Positions 1 through 6,985 of a DNA stretch of 10,016 bases are shown here, piece by piece (positions within the stretch are counted from its first letter, which is position 1; each line of letters begins with the position of its first letter). A program made the position numbers and the translations under genes. This stretch comes from Cephalothrix spiralis (Eukaryota > Nemertea > Palaeonemertea > Archinemertea > Cephalotrichidae), in assembly GCA_032353305.1 (NCBI GenBank), contig JAUCNG010424353.1, positions 1-10,016 of the forward strand, written 5' to 3'. The notes beneath the pieces were generated by a model that had not been told where the DNA came from, searched no databases, and saw only the letters and a program-made list of their open reading frames with translations.

Positions 1-867
1 TTAGACCAGTCGGCCACCAGACCGTTATAAACAGGTGTGAATAAATTGGTAATATATGGCTGACCTTGTCACGCTAGGGAAATTCGTAAATAGCATTTAA
101 CAATTTTGAAATTAAATGCATTTCAAAGTTACCAAAAATCAAATAGTACTAAACATTGATGAATAAAATCATTTATAATAAATAACATTGAACTAACATC
201 ATAAGAAGTATAAATATTGCACTTATCGATGATCTCTTTTGATTCAAAATGGTAGAACTGGTCCTAAATGGGGTATAGTCTTGATGAGATATGAAAATTC
301 ACAGGAAAAGCCTATACTATAGCATAGTAAGTCACAAACACAAACTATAAAAAATTCTAAGTAGAGCTACTTGCACCTTGATTGAGCTAGACCATTTTTT
401 GTTTTTTGAGAGATTATGTGAGATCGTGCTTCGTGCGGCGGAATCTCAAAAGTCTTTTATAAGAATATTAAACCTTTTTGTCAATTTGTTGGTTAATTTT
501 CTCTCTCTGTTTTTTTTGAAACCATTTTTAGTCTTTTAATCATGACTTTGAATTAGAAAACAAGTTTTAATACTTTTATTAGCTTTAACCACAATTTTAA
601 TTAGAATTCAGTAGCAAAATACGAAGAAAAACAGGTTGGTGGTCAAACATTTTTAAGAAAAGATTTGCTCGTGGTGGAAAATTTTGCCTCGAAAAAATCA
701 GGGCCGCAGTAAATTTTGTAAACGGATTTCTATCTTAAAATAACTGAGCGTTTGGATAAAGTTTTATATTTTTGTTTAAATTAAATGGCTTGTCTTTTGA
801 GATTATTTTACCCCAAAAAGCAATCAGCCAATCGATTTGCGTTGCGCGATATGATTTTGAAAAGTAT
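1..867. other. AT-rich intergenic or intronic DNA, no gene seen
   Basis: No ORF of 60 codons or more, no paired strong splice sites and no RNA-gene box pair are visible here. The stretch is AT-rich with many homopolymer T and A runs. The only local structure I noticed is a small fold around 409-454, where GAGATT is matched by AATCTC about 25 bases later, around a CG-rich loop. Nothing assigns a function. Confidence 0.6.
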
Positions 868-870
868 TTA

Positions 871-1254
871 TGCAGCGGTCAATGAATGTTGACACCCCCC
901 TCTTGCAAACATCGCCGTGCATTCGACGCTTGTTCGACGTTTTGACGCCAATTTAGCATCATTTTTTCACGCATCATTTTGGACAAAGCTGTTCTTTACC
1001 ACTCAAATTTTATATTATTCGGCGTCGTCGTACGCCGTGCATTCGCCGTCGTAAACAATTTTACGTACGCGTTCTTACTACGTTTTTTAACACCCGCAAA
1101 TATTTGGCCATACGTCTTTCTGCATTCACTATTCACAATTTGGTTGTCCGCTTTGCGCACGCCAAACAAAGGTCGTTTTGGTCGACGCTTGATCACGGTG
1201 ATGTCACGGCGATGTTTGCAGGAGGGGGGGTCTCAACATTAACTGATACCTGCA
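871..1254. mobile_element. Foldback (MITE-like) DNA element with TTA target duplication
   Basis: Two inverted arms bound a 384-bp unit: 871-919 on the left and about 1205-1254 on the right. The outer 26 bases of each arm align without gaps with 6 mismatches. The inner part, a C-run followed by TGCAAACATCGCCGTG, is almost identical in both arms. Ends read TGCAG...CTGCA, and TTA sits on both outer sides (868-870 and 1255-1257), which fits a 3-bp target-site duplication of the PIF/Harbinger type; that family assignment is inference. No transposase is seen. The body is richer in CpG than its surroundings and is open in several frames, including 66 codons on the minus strand (996-1196), but that peptide resembles nothing I know. 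Confidence 0.7.
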
Positions 1255-1257
1255 TTA

Positions 1258-1634
1258 ATGATCCGCCTCTTCTTCCTTCTTTGACTGCTGTCGATATTTT
1301 ATGTAGCGTATAATTATTTTTGTTAGACATGCATGTATGTCGATTTGTTAAATAAAAAGAAAGGATCACCGGATATAATATCGGGAAAAAAGTTTTTCTT
1401 AGCACTTGAAAATTTCTAGAACTTTCACGGCAGTCATCATGCCCGGGGCATTAATATGCTGCCGTAACATGAATTGACTTGTTTACAAAGAAAATAGATA
1501 ATATTTTTTATAAAGTAAACTATCGATGTTTTGTTTTTGCCTTTGTAATCATGTAATGGGCAGTTATTGACTCTTATAGTTAAAAATAATATGCAGTATT
1601 GACAAAAAATGCAATACACAATTGGAAGGAATTG
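1258..1634. other. Unassigned spacer, no gene seen
   Basis: This lies between the foldback element and the hairpin before repeat copy 1. A minus-strand reading frame (1437-1781) runs through it and on into the repeat. It has low-complexity AT-rich composition and no recognisable domain, so I do not treat it as a gene. No promoter or splice pair is convincing. Confidence 0.5.
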
Positions 1635-1668
1635 TTGCGGGGGATCAAGGTAATAGGAGCCCCCGCAA
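1635..1668. repeat. GC-rich 9-bp perfect hairpin
   Basis: TTGCGGGGG at 1635-1643 is perfectly complementary to CCCCCGCAA at 1660-1668, with a 16-base loop. The stem is GC-rich in an AT-rich setting and ends 8 bases before the start of dispersed-repeat copy 1. It may belong to a longer version of that repeat, but copy 2 has no equivalent next to it, so the link is unproven. Confidence 0.6.
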
Positions 1669-1676
1669 ACTTTTAT

Positions 1677-2028
1677 TAGCTCATTTGGTATGAAGTACCA
1701 AATGTGAGCGTATGCTATCGCGCGTTGTGTCTCTTGACTGGTGGATGGATGTATGTCGCGCCTCGTTTTGGTAGTTAGCATTAATCTATTTGCTTGAAAT
1801 TTGGTACAGAGGTATCCGAGCCCATTATCTAGGACTATTTTAACCGTTTTTTGATCGAAGCATTTAGGCCGGCGTAATGGGCCAAAAACCCCGTTTTTAG
1901 CATTTTTGGACCTTCGACGCTATAGAGGTCATCAAGGTCAAAATAAGTTAATTTAGTATTATGGTGAAAGTTAAAATGATCGCAGAGTGTTGAAAATTAT
2001 TTCAAACGATAGCTTATCGAAAATAAAC
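1677..2028 (+). repeat. Dispersed repeat, copy 1 (pair of 6986-7275)
   Basis: This segment matches the reverse complement of 6986-7275 over nearly its whole length. Shared blocks in the same order include a CGCCTC(G/A)TTTTGGTAGTTA block near 1759, a GGCCGGCGTAATG block near 1867, an ATTATGGTGAAAG block near 1959, and AAACGATAGCTTATC near 2004. Compared with copy 2 it carries an extra segment around 1793-1822. The outer end is a hairpin, GCTCATTTGGTA facing TACCAAATGTGAGC (1679-1709), with one bulge. No coding capacity is visible. It is probably a non-autonomous transposon or a fragment of a larger one; the class is unknown. Confidence 0.8.
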
Positions 2029-2245
2029 ATCATGTTAAACTAGGCATTTTTTAGTTCATATTTACGCCGCTAGCAGAGTTTAAATGCAAAGGTCAAGAAG
2101 GTCAAAAATTCAAAATCGTCGTAGAGAGTCGCGGTTTTTTTGTTGGATATATAGCTTATGAAATTCTAAGAAACCCGTAGGAAAATCGTTTTTCGCTTAA
2201 GTTAATATTTTTGATGCTTGATGTCATTAAAGGTCAAAATAGGTA
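1925..2245 (+). repeat. Degenerate tandem repeat, period about 140-160 bp
   Basis: Related blocks recur across the tail of repeat copy 1. A word close to CGCAGAG(T)GT, followed about 30 bases later by AGCTTAT, occurs at 1981/2011 and again at 2120/2153. AAGGTCAAAAT-like words occur at about 1934, 2095 and 2231. Spacings are 136 to 160 bases, so the units have diverged by indels. Copy 2 of the dispersed repeat contains only one such unit, so the tandem expansion is specific to copy 1 or was lost in copy 2. Confidence 0.5.
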
Positions 2246-2313
2246 TTTTTAAAATCTTTTTTCTAGTAGGGTTTTGATATTAGCTTAATAAAACTTATAT
2301 GGAAGCGCCGCGT

Positions 2314-2757
2314 CAGGAGGTTGTACTCAAACTTCAGACACCGACCGACTAGGATGGGGTGGGTGCTCGGGTGGGTGTTTTCAACCGGTTTGGTTTTTTT
2401 GGGCAAAAAAACTGAAAAAGTTTGAGTACATTTATGCACCGGTCTGACCCCTCCCCTCATCAGCCTTTTCGCCGTTTTTTTGCAATTCGTCAAGCATTCA
2501 ACATTCTTTCATCTGCAAATAAAGTAATCTTCGACACAGATTCACTATAGCATGAACATTGACCGGTGCATTAGTGGGTGTCCCCAACAAATTGAGTACT
2601 TACTCATGCATGTATTTGGTGGGTGTCCGGCAAAAATTCCCCAAAAGATTTTAGTACGTGATATATAATTAAGTGGTGGAGTATTTTTGAATATTTTGGA
2701 AAAATGAAGGTTTAGTACGTATAGGTGTCTGATGTTTGAGAACAAACCCTCCCCCTG
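2314..2757. mobile_element. Foldback element with CAGG...CCTG ends
   Basis: The left end (2314-2342) and the reverse complement of the right end (2724-2757) share CAGG-GAGG-TTGT-CTCAAAC-TCAGACACC with small indels. The inner 17 bases (2326-2342 against 2724-2740) differ at one position. Internally there are more inverted pieces: GTACTCAAACT (2324-2334) against AGTTTGAGTAC (2419-2429), and ATGCACCGGTC (about 2434) against GACCGGTGCAT (about 2561). GGTGGGTGTCC-like words also repeat. No clear target-site duplication is present. A 120-codon minus-strand frame (2545-2907) crosses the right end and reads as chance. The hAT-like end sequence is only suggestive. Confidence 0.5.
2356..2375 (+). other. 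G-quadruplex motif
   Basis: Four G-runs of at least three (GGGG, GGG, GGG, GGG) are separated by spacers of 1, 5 and 1 bases. This satisfies the standard G3+N1-7 rule for an intramolecular quadruplex on the + strand. It lies within the foldback element at 2314-2757. Any role is unknown. Confidence 0.6.
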
Positions 2758-3150
2758 TATTAGAAATGTTATAGTTAACCTTAGTAGTCCGGCTATCGGG
2801 TTGGTAGTCCAGCCAAACACTGGGCCAGGTGTCCACACGTCAGCGATCATCAACCAGCTTAGGCTGCATGTCACCGCAAACTTTTCTATCTCACGAAAGC
2901 TTATCAAATATTCAGAGTTTTATTTATTTTTGTGCCCGATCCCCTCGAGGGGGCCTTTCGTTTCTTGGATGTAACCGTCTTTCAGCTTCAAAATATTTCC
3001 ATTGTAATTGTATTATTACTACAAAACCCCATAGTATAATCGCGCATAAATCACACCCACATGATATGGGCTGCTCCCATCCTCGGCGTTGCAGGTTTTC
3101 TTGATGGCTAGTTAAAAATTAAATTAATTATTTTCTTGTTTTTTTGCCAG
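2758..3150. other. Spacer ending in a strong 3' splice-like signal
   Basis: There is no supported gene. Short overlapping frames (2732-2974, 2829-3104) have no recognisable domain. The last 25 bases form a pyrimidine-rich tract ending in TTTTTTTGCCAG at 3150, a good match to an animal 3' splice site. If the exon candidate at 3151 is real, at least the end of this stretch is intron. Confidence 0.4.
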
Positions 3151-3244
3151 GAAATGATGATGTACATTTATTGAAATTATTTAAACGCATCCAAGTTAAG
3201 GTAAGAGTTAATGATATATTTACATTTTTTGCTAGGGGGCTAAG
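3151..3244 (+). other. Weak candidate coding exon with two possible donors
   Basis: A polypyrimidine tract plus CAG ends at 3150. Two consensus donors follow, AAG|GTAAGA at 3200/3201 and AAG|GTAAGT at 3244/3245. One frame starting at 3153 stays open through both: the first form encodes 16 residues beginning NDDVHLL, and the longer one about 30 residues ending in ARGL plus two bases of a split codon. The other two frames hit stops early. I do not recognise the peptide and find no convincing partner exon, so this could be chance in AT-rich DNA. The case rests on splice-site quality alone. Confidence 0.2.
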
Positions 3245-3898
3245 GTAAGTCAGTTCGGGATATGAAAAAATACCCCTCGTAAACTAGAGTGAGTTTATCT
3301 AGTTTCTAATATTATCATAGTGCGCTAAAGTACACTTCTTTTCCCGGGAATTTTTATACCCGTTCAAGTTGTAGTACAGCTATCTACCTCTTGTTTACTA
3401 GAGTAATATTATCAACAATAATGCCAAATATTGATTGGTTGAATTTTCGTAAAGAAGTCAATCAAAAAGACCTGTATGTAATTGTATTTTCAAACCGGAA
3501 GTCAATAAGCATGGTAGTAATTTTACATTAAAATTTAACTGAGATGACACTAACAATATATGCAGACCTGTGCAGACCCATTATAATTTAAAATTGTAAA
3601 AATTAAGCTATAAGTACTTTTTATGAGTCGGCTGTACAAACTGATGATATTTTTTCTCTGCGAATTAAAACCATTTTATATTGATGAATTTCGGTGGCAC
3701 TACAGTCTCTTGGTAAATTATGCTCCTGTAATTGAGGAAATCGTATATTCAATCTTGAAAATCTGGGTTTATTTGGTTCTCGAATATATGTTCAGTAGCG
3801 GAGGAATCTGAGAATACTCATTTGCATAGATAGACCCCGTCTATAGCCGTAGTCTATCGAAAATTAGAACCCGATTATACGTCTTAATTCATCCAATC
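3245..3898. other. Unassigned AT-rich spacer
   Basis: It contains one 62-codon + strand frame (3623-3811) whose peptide is rich in aromatic and aliphatic residues. It lacks a recognisable motif and flanking splice sites, so I leave it uncalled. Near 3430-3475 there are ATTGG/CCAAT-like words but no promoter context. No RNA gene or repeat was seen. Confidence 0.5.
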
Positions 3899-3906
3899 AC
3901 ACTCCT
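3899..3906. repeat. Left target-site duplication of SINE
   Basis: ACACTCCT at 3899-3906 is repeated exactly at 4139-4146, directly outside the two ends of the tRNA-like retroposon. This is what target-primed reverse transcription leaves behind. Confidence 0.6.
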
Positions 3907-4138
3907 ATTACGCCTTGGTGGCAAAGTGGTAGTGAGTCGGTATTTGAATCCGAAGGTCCAAGGTTCGAGACCCGAGCCCGACACTGCTTTCCATCGGGAA
4001 TTTAAATCCCACTTTAAATCGGTATAAAAATTAGAGTGCGGGATAGGTCTACAGGCCTAAGGGTAAATGCTCAAAAAGCGGACCGTATGTGTATATTTGA
4101 GCCAGTCATTTGACGCCCTCGCAAAATAAATTGAAGTT
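3907..4138 (+). mobile_element. tRNA-Gln-derived SINE retroposon
   Basis: The 5' part (about 3911-3983) is tRNA-like. It has an internal RNA polymerase III A box (TGGCAAAGTGG, 3919-3929) and a B box (GGTTCGAGACC, 3962-3972) at normal spacing. Between them is an anticodon arm with a 4-of-5 paired stem around the 7-base loop ATTTGAA, giving anticodon TTG (Gln). The acceptor and T stems pair poorly, so this is not a working tRNA. A tRNA-unrelated body of about 150 bases follows, ending in an A-rich stretch (about 4123-4135). Exact ACACTCCT duplications flank the unit. Together these indicate a SINE about 232 bp long. The family name is not known to me. Confidence 0.65.
3911..3983 (+). pseudogene. 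tRNA-Gln(TTG)-like head of the SINE
   Basis: This part shares the layout of tRNA-Gln: the loop TTTGAATCC and the following AGGTCC resemble animal tRNA-Gln(TTG). The 5' and 3' acceptor strands do not pair and the T stem is broken, so it should not be annotated as a functional tRNA. The A and B boxes are intact enough that pol III transcription is conceivable. Confidence 0.6.
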
Positions 4139-4146
4139 ACACTCCT
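4139..4146. repeat. Right target-site duplication of SINE
   Basis: This is an exact repeat of ACACTCCT found at 3899-3906, immediately after the A-rich 3' end of the SINE. Confidence 0.6.
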
Positions 4147-5177
4147 TTATAACTGACATAGGTCTAAAACCGTTTAAATGATTTGTAGGACATCTCAAGG
4201 GCAGATTATATATCGTAGTTGAAATAACTGTTGCAATGACGTAATAAGATATGAGATTGATGAATCTTTTTAATATCTTTTGTTTATTGCGCACTGCTAT
4301 CACCCGACTTGAAAAAGGATACATAAAAACATGTCCATGAAATCCAATAATATATATTCCAAGTTTTCAAGTGTTTACTTAAATTCTCATGTAGGATGGA
4401 CGCATTTTCTGTAAATAAACAAGTTGATTTTAAAAGAGCCTATTCTAAATAAATTTCTTTGGTTTCAATCGATTGGCCTAAGTATTAAAATTTCAGATAT
4501 TCAATAAATAGGCCTACGCGCTACGCCTGAGGAAATGTTGATACTTTTAAAATTGTTGTTTATAAATGTTAGACTTCGTTTTTCAATTTTTTTACTTGTT
4601 TTGCTCGAGGCAGCAACTCTAAAATCAGGCCTACTTAAGAAATTACAATTTTTATGGATTAAAGAAAATTTCAGTCAGGAGTTCGTATTTATATATGATC
4701 GATATCAAGTGTACATATCCTCTACATATAGCTTTTGTACGGTTGCCAAAATATAATCACTTTGTACTTTACCAAAAACTCTATTTTGAGCTTTAAATTA
4801 GACTTTATACTGCGACACACCTACTTGAATACGTACTTTATTGCGCAAATTCGGATTATTAAAAAGTCAAATCGAAGATTATATATTATTAAGACAATTA
4901 TAAGGTTTGTATTTCATCATCAATTCCAAGTTGATTCCTTGGATAGTAATGAATCTCCCACTATAGGACTCCTCGCCGGTAAAAACCATTAAAACCCTTT
5001 AGTGGTTTTGATCCATGATGTGCCGCAATCATATCCTGAAAATTTCAAAATCGCAGGTTGCTTAGTTTTCGAGAAATGCGCATGAGTTTAAGGGTTGCGC
5101 ATGCGTAAATCGCGAAAATGACAGCGGATTCTGGTAAGATAGGGGCATGTTTCTATCTGTCCGTAATACAATTAAGT
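4147..5177. other. Unassigned AT-rich spacer with a small hairpin
   Basis: No gene is supported; frames at 4106-4324 (-), 4535-4756 (+) and 4735-4992 (+) encode low-complexity, AT-driven peptides. AAAACCATTA (4982-4991) faces TAGTGGTTTT (5000-5009) as a 9-of-10 hairpin. The stretch 5010-5110 is less AT-rich, with the words GCGCATGAG and GCGCATGCG, and reads like part of an old dispersed repeat. I could not find a second copy in the window. Two AGGCCTA words occur at 4510 and 4627. Confidence 0.45.
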
Positions 5178-5235
5178 CGTTACTGAGTTATTAACGAATT
5201 AAATCGGGTTTGACGTCATTAATAACTCAGTAACG
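5178..5235. repeat. 17-bp perfect inverted repeat
   Basis: Positions 5178-5194 (CGTTACTGAGTTATTAA) are exactly the reverse complement of 5219-5235. The 24-base loop contains a TGACGTCA palindrome at 5211-5218 that touches the right arm. It could be a foldback remnant or a recent palindromic duplication. No target duplication is seen. Confidence 0.75.
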
Positions 5236-5482
5236 GCTGATTTTACTTGTCGGGTCATCATGAAACAAATTACTGGTTAACCAAGAAGCACTTTAATCGG
5301 CAAATATAGTGCCGTGCACTGCTTACGGTCCTTCATGCTATTAGTATCAATCCTGTAATCAACAAAAACTCTTTCCTTCCACGTCTTGATGTTTTATGTT
5401 TTGGCTGCCATATAATTTATTTACTGTCTTAGTGGCAACATGTCGGAGACAATACCCGGCTAGTTTGAATCTTCGTGATCTA

Positions 5483-5844
5483 AGGCGTTTTTATTCAGTG
5501 TTAGTAAATCCTTTTAGATTTACCACGATCCTATAAATCAATGTGATTGGTTCATGCCTATTTTTGCATGAAAACACAACATTGAAGTTGGCTACTTATT
5601 GATGATGATTTTTTCAAAATTTCAAAAACTGTCTACTCATATTGGTCTACGTCACGTCGCTAACCACAACTTTTGATTATTGGTGTAGGCTAAATTCTGG
5701 TAAATGACTCTGCAATAGAGTTGTCTGATTAAGTAAATCTGCGGCCATTTTGTTGCACATATATCGAAAACGATCGCGCAGAATAAAAACGATTTAACGA
5801 AGATTTACTAAATCTTTTCTGATTTACTCCCCATAAAAACGCCT
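5483..5844. mobile_element. MITE-like element with CTA target duplication
   Basis: The terminal 12 bases AGGCGTTTTTAT (5483-5494) are the exact reverse complement of 5833-5844. Subterminal pieces AGTAAATC and AGATTTA (5503-5521) also recur inverted at about 5803-5827. CTA lies on both sides (5480-5482 and 5845-5847), consistent with a 3-bp duplication as made by PIF/Harbinger-like transposases. The 362-bp unit has no coding capacity. The central sequence is unrelated to the other elements in the window. Confidence 0.65.
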
Positions 5845-5847
5845 CTA

Positions 5848-6485
5848 ATTTTACTAGTTAGCTAATGAAGTTTGCTATATAGTTCCCTGTTGTTAATGAG
5901 GTCTCTTTGCGTTAAATACTTAATATAATTGAGAGATATTCATATAAAGGAAATCAAATCAAAGTGTCCACAAAACGTTCCAGAAATCAACGATTCCGAT
6001 CATTTATTTTCGGATTGATCCTTGAGGTCTGTGTGCATGCACTTCTGGGAATAACATCACTTCTGTTACTGCCTCACATCCTCAGTGTTCGGGCATAGTC
6101 CGCTTCCGCTGATGAGATGAGAATCAGATGATGACTGCATCGCACAGTGGTCGATTTGGCATTAAAAAAGTGGACAATCATTGTAATTGTAAGAAATCTC
6201 CACCTGAGTATACCACAAGCTTGTGGTGTCGAACACAATATACATTAACTTCCATTTTGGCCGCGGTTTGCGGATTAACTGATGAACGTCGAGCCGTTAA
6301 ACTGCAAATAATTTCAGATAACCGCAGCAAAAGTTAAGATGTTTATACTGCGATTTAACTTAAGTAATTGAATATGGCCAACGATTTATTGACATAAATT
6401 CGCCAGTTTCGATACCAGATTATCCACAGATAATCGCGGTCACCTGACTGGACTCTGACCAATCAGATGTCAGTATAGTGCATTA
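5848..6485. other. Unassigned spacer
   Basis: A 69-codon + strand frame (6128-6337) is present, but its peptide has no recognisable domain and no supporting splice or promoter signals. CpG content rises slightly around 6050-6310. I see no RNA gene or repeat that can be defended. Confidence 0.45.
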
Positions 6486-6607
6486 GTTCAAAGTGACGTC
6501 ATAGATAATGAAAAGAAGGAATATCAATACGAAATATCGCGTATAGTGGTTTTTGGGTGTGTTGATTTCAAATAATTATGACGTCTGAAAAATATGATGC
6601 TCGACTG

Positions 6608-6901
6608 CAGGGTGACCAGTGACCTGGAAAACAGGGAAAGCAGGGAAAAGTCAGGGAAAAATATTTGGTTCCAAAAGTCAGGGAATTTTCCAATTTTGAT
6701 GAAAGTCAGGGAAATTTATTTCTGAGAATTAGTTCACGACAAGTTATTTCTCGTGAAATACATTTTCATGCAAATAATATGTCGCGAAAGACAATTTCAT
6801 GGCAAATTATTTGTCGCTAAGTCAGTGAAATTTTTTGAAATGGTCAGGGATTTCAGGGAAAAGTCAGGGAATTTTGAAATTCCGAAAAACTGGTCACCCT
6901 G
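6608..6901. mobile_element. hAT-like MITE rich in GTCAGGGAA words
   Basis: CAGGGTGACCAGT at 6608-6620 is the exact reverse complement of 6889-6901. Inside, TCAGGGAA-type words recur at least five times (about 6650, 6678, 6706, 6852 and 6863). CAGGG-starting termini and such internal words are typical of non-autonomous hAT elements in marine invertebrates and fish, from general knowledge. The flanks TCGACTG and TCGAGTC are only loosely similar, so the expected 8-bp duplication is not clear. There is no transposase; the 60-codon frame at 6753-6935 is a by-product. Confidence 0.7.
6734..6822 (+). repeat. Three degenerate 31-32 bp tandem units
   Basis: Units start at 6734, 6766 and 6797 and share the pattern TCA(T/C)G-CAA-TTATT-TGTCGC-AA. 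The second and third are clearly alike (AAATAATATGTCGCGAA and AAATTATTTGTCGCTAA); the first is more diverged. They form the core of the hAT-like MITE. Confidence 0.6.
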
Positions 6902-6946
6902 TCGAGTCATAGTCACTATGACACTATTAGTGTAATAACGTCATAG

Positions 6947-6962
6947 TGACGTCATGACGTCA
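6947..6962. promoter_or_regulatory. Two abutting CRE/ATF palindromes
   Basis: TGACGTCA occurs twice back to back. This is the consensus site for CREB/ATF-family bZIP factors. Single perfect copies also occur at 5211, 6494 and 9654. No promoter is recognised next to this pair and it sits in a repeat arm, so regulatory use is unproven. Confidence 0.35.
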
Positions 6963-6985
6963 TTTTGAACCTTTTGAGTCCTCCT

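Larger units (their letters stand above)
6486..6970. repeat. Outer inverted repeat enclosing the hAT-like MITE
   Basis: Positions 6486-6502 (GTTCAAAGTGACGTCAT) match the reverse complement of 6954-6970 with one mismatch. Each arm ends in the palindrome TGACGTCA. The hAT-like MITE (6608-6901) lies wholly within. This suggests an older palindromic element into which the MITE inserted, although the palindromic cores make chance pairing easier. Confidence 0.4.

Noticed and set aside
1677-1720. Helitron 3' terminus
   Set aside because: The hairpin plus CTAA looks right in copy 1 only. Copy 2 reads CTAC, and no TC 5' end was identified, so it is kept only as a hypothesis.
1437-1781. 114-codon minus-strand ORF
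   Set aside because: It spans the end of a dispersed repeat and low-complexity DNA, and has no recognisable domain. The part in the repeat is not kept as protein in copy 2.
2545-2907. 120-codon minus-strand ORF, the longest in the window
   Set aside because: It crosses the right boundary of the foldback element at 2757, and its peptide has no recognisable motif or compositional sign of coding.
3623-3811. 62-codon + strand ORF
   Set aside because: There are no flanking splice signals or recognisable domain. The hydrophobic content is explained by T-rich codons.
3911-3983. Functional tRNA-Gln gene
   Set aside because: The acceptor strands do not pair and the T stem is broken. The surrounding SINE structure explains the boxes.
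6128-6337. 69-codon + strand ORF
   Set aside because: There is no known motif, promoter or splice context; the length is compatible with chance.
6650-6875. CRISPR-like array from repeated TCAGGGAA words
   Set aside because: The words are short, irregularly spaced and inside a terminal-inverted-repeat element in eukaryotic DNA, with no uniform spacers.
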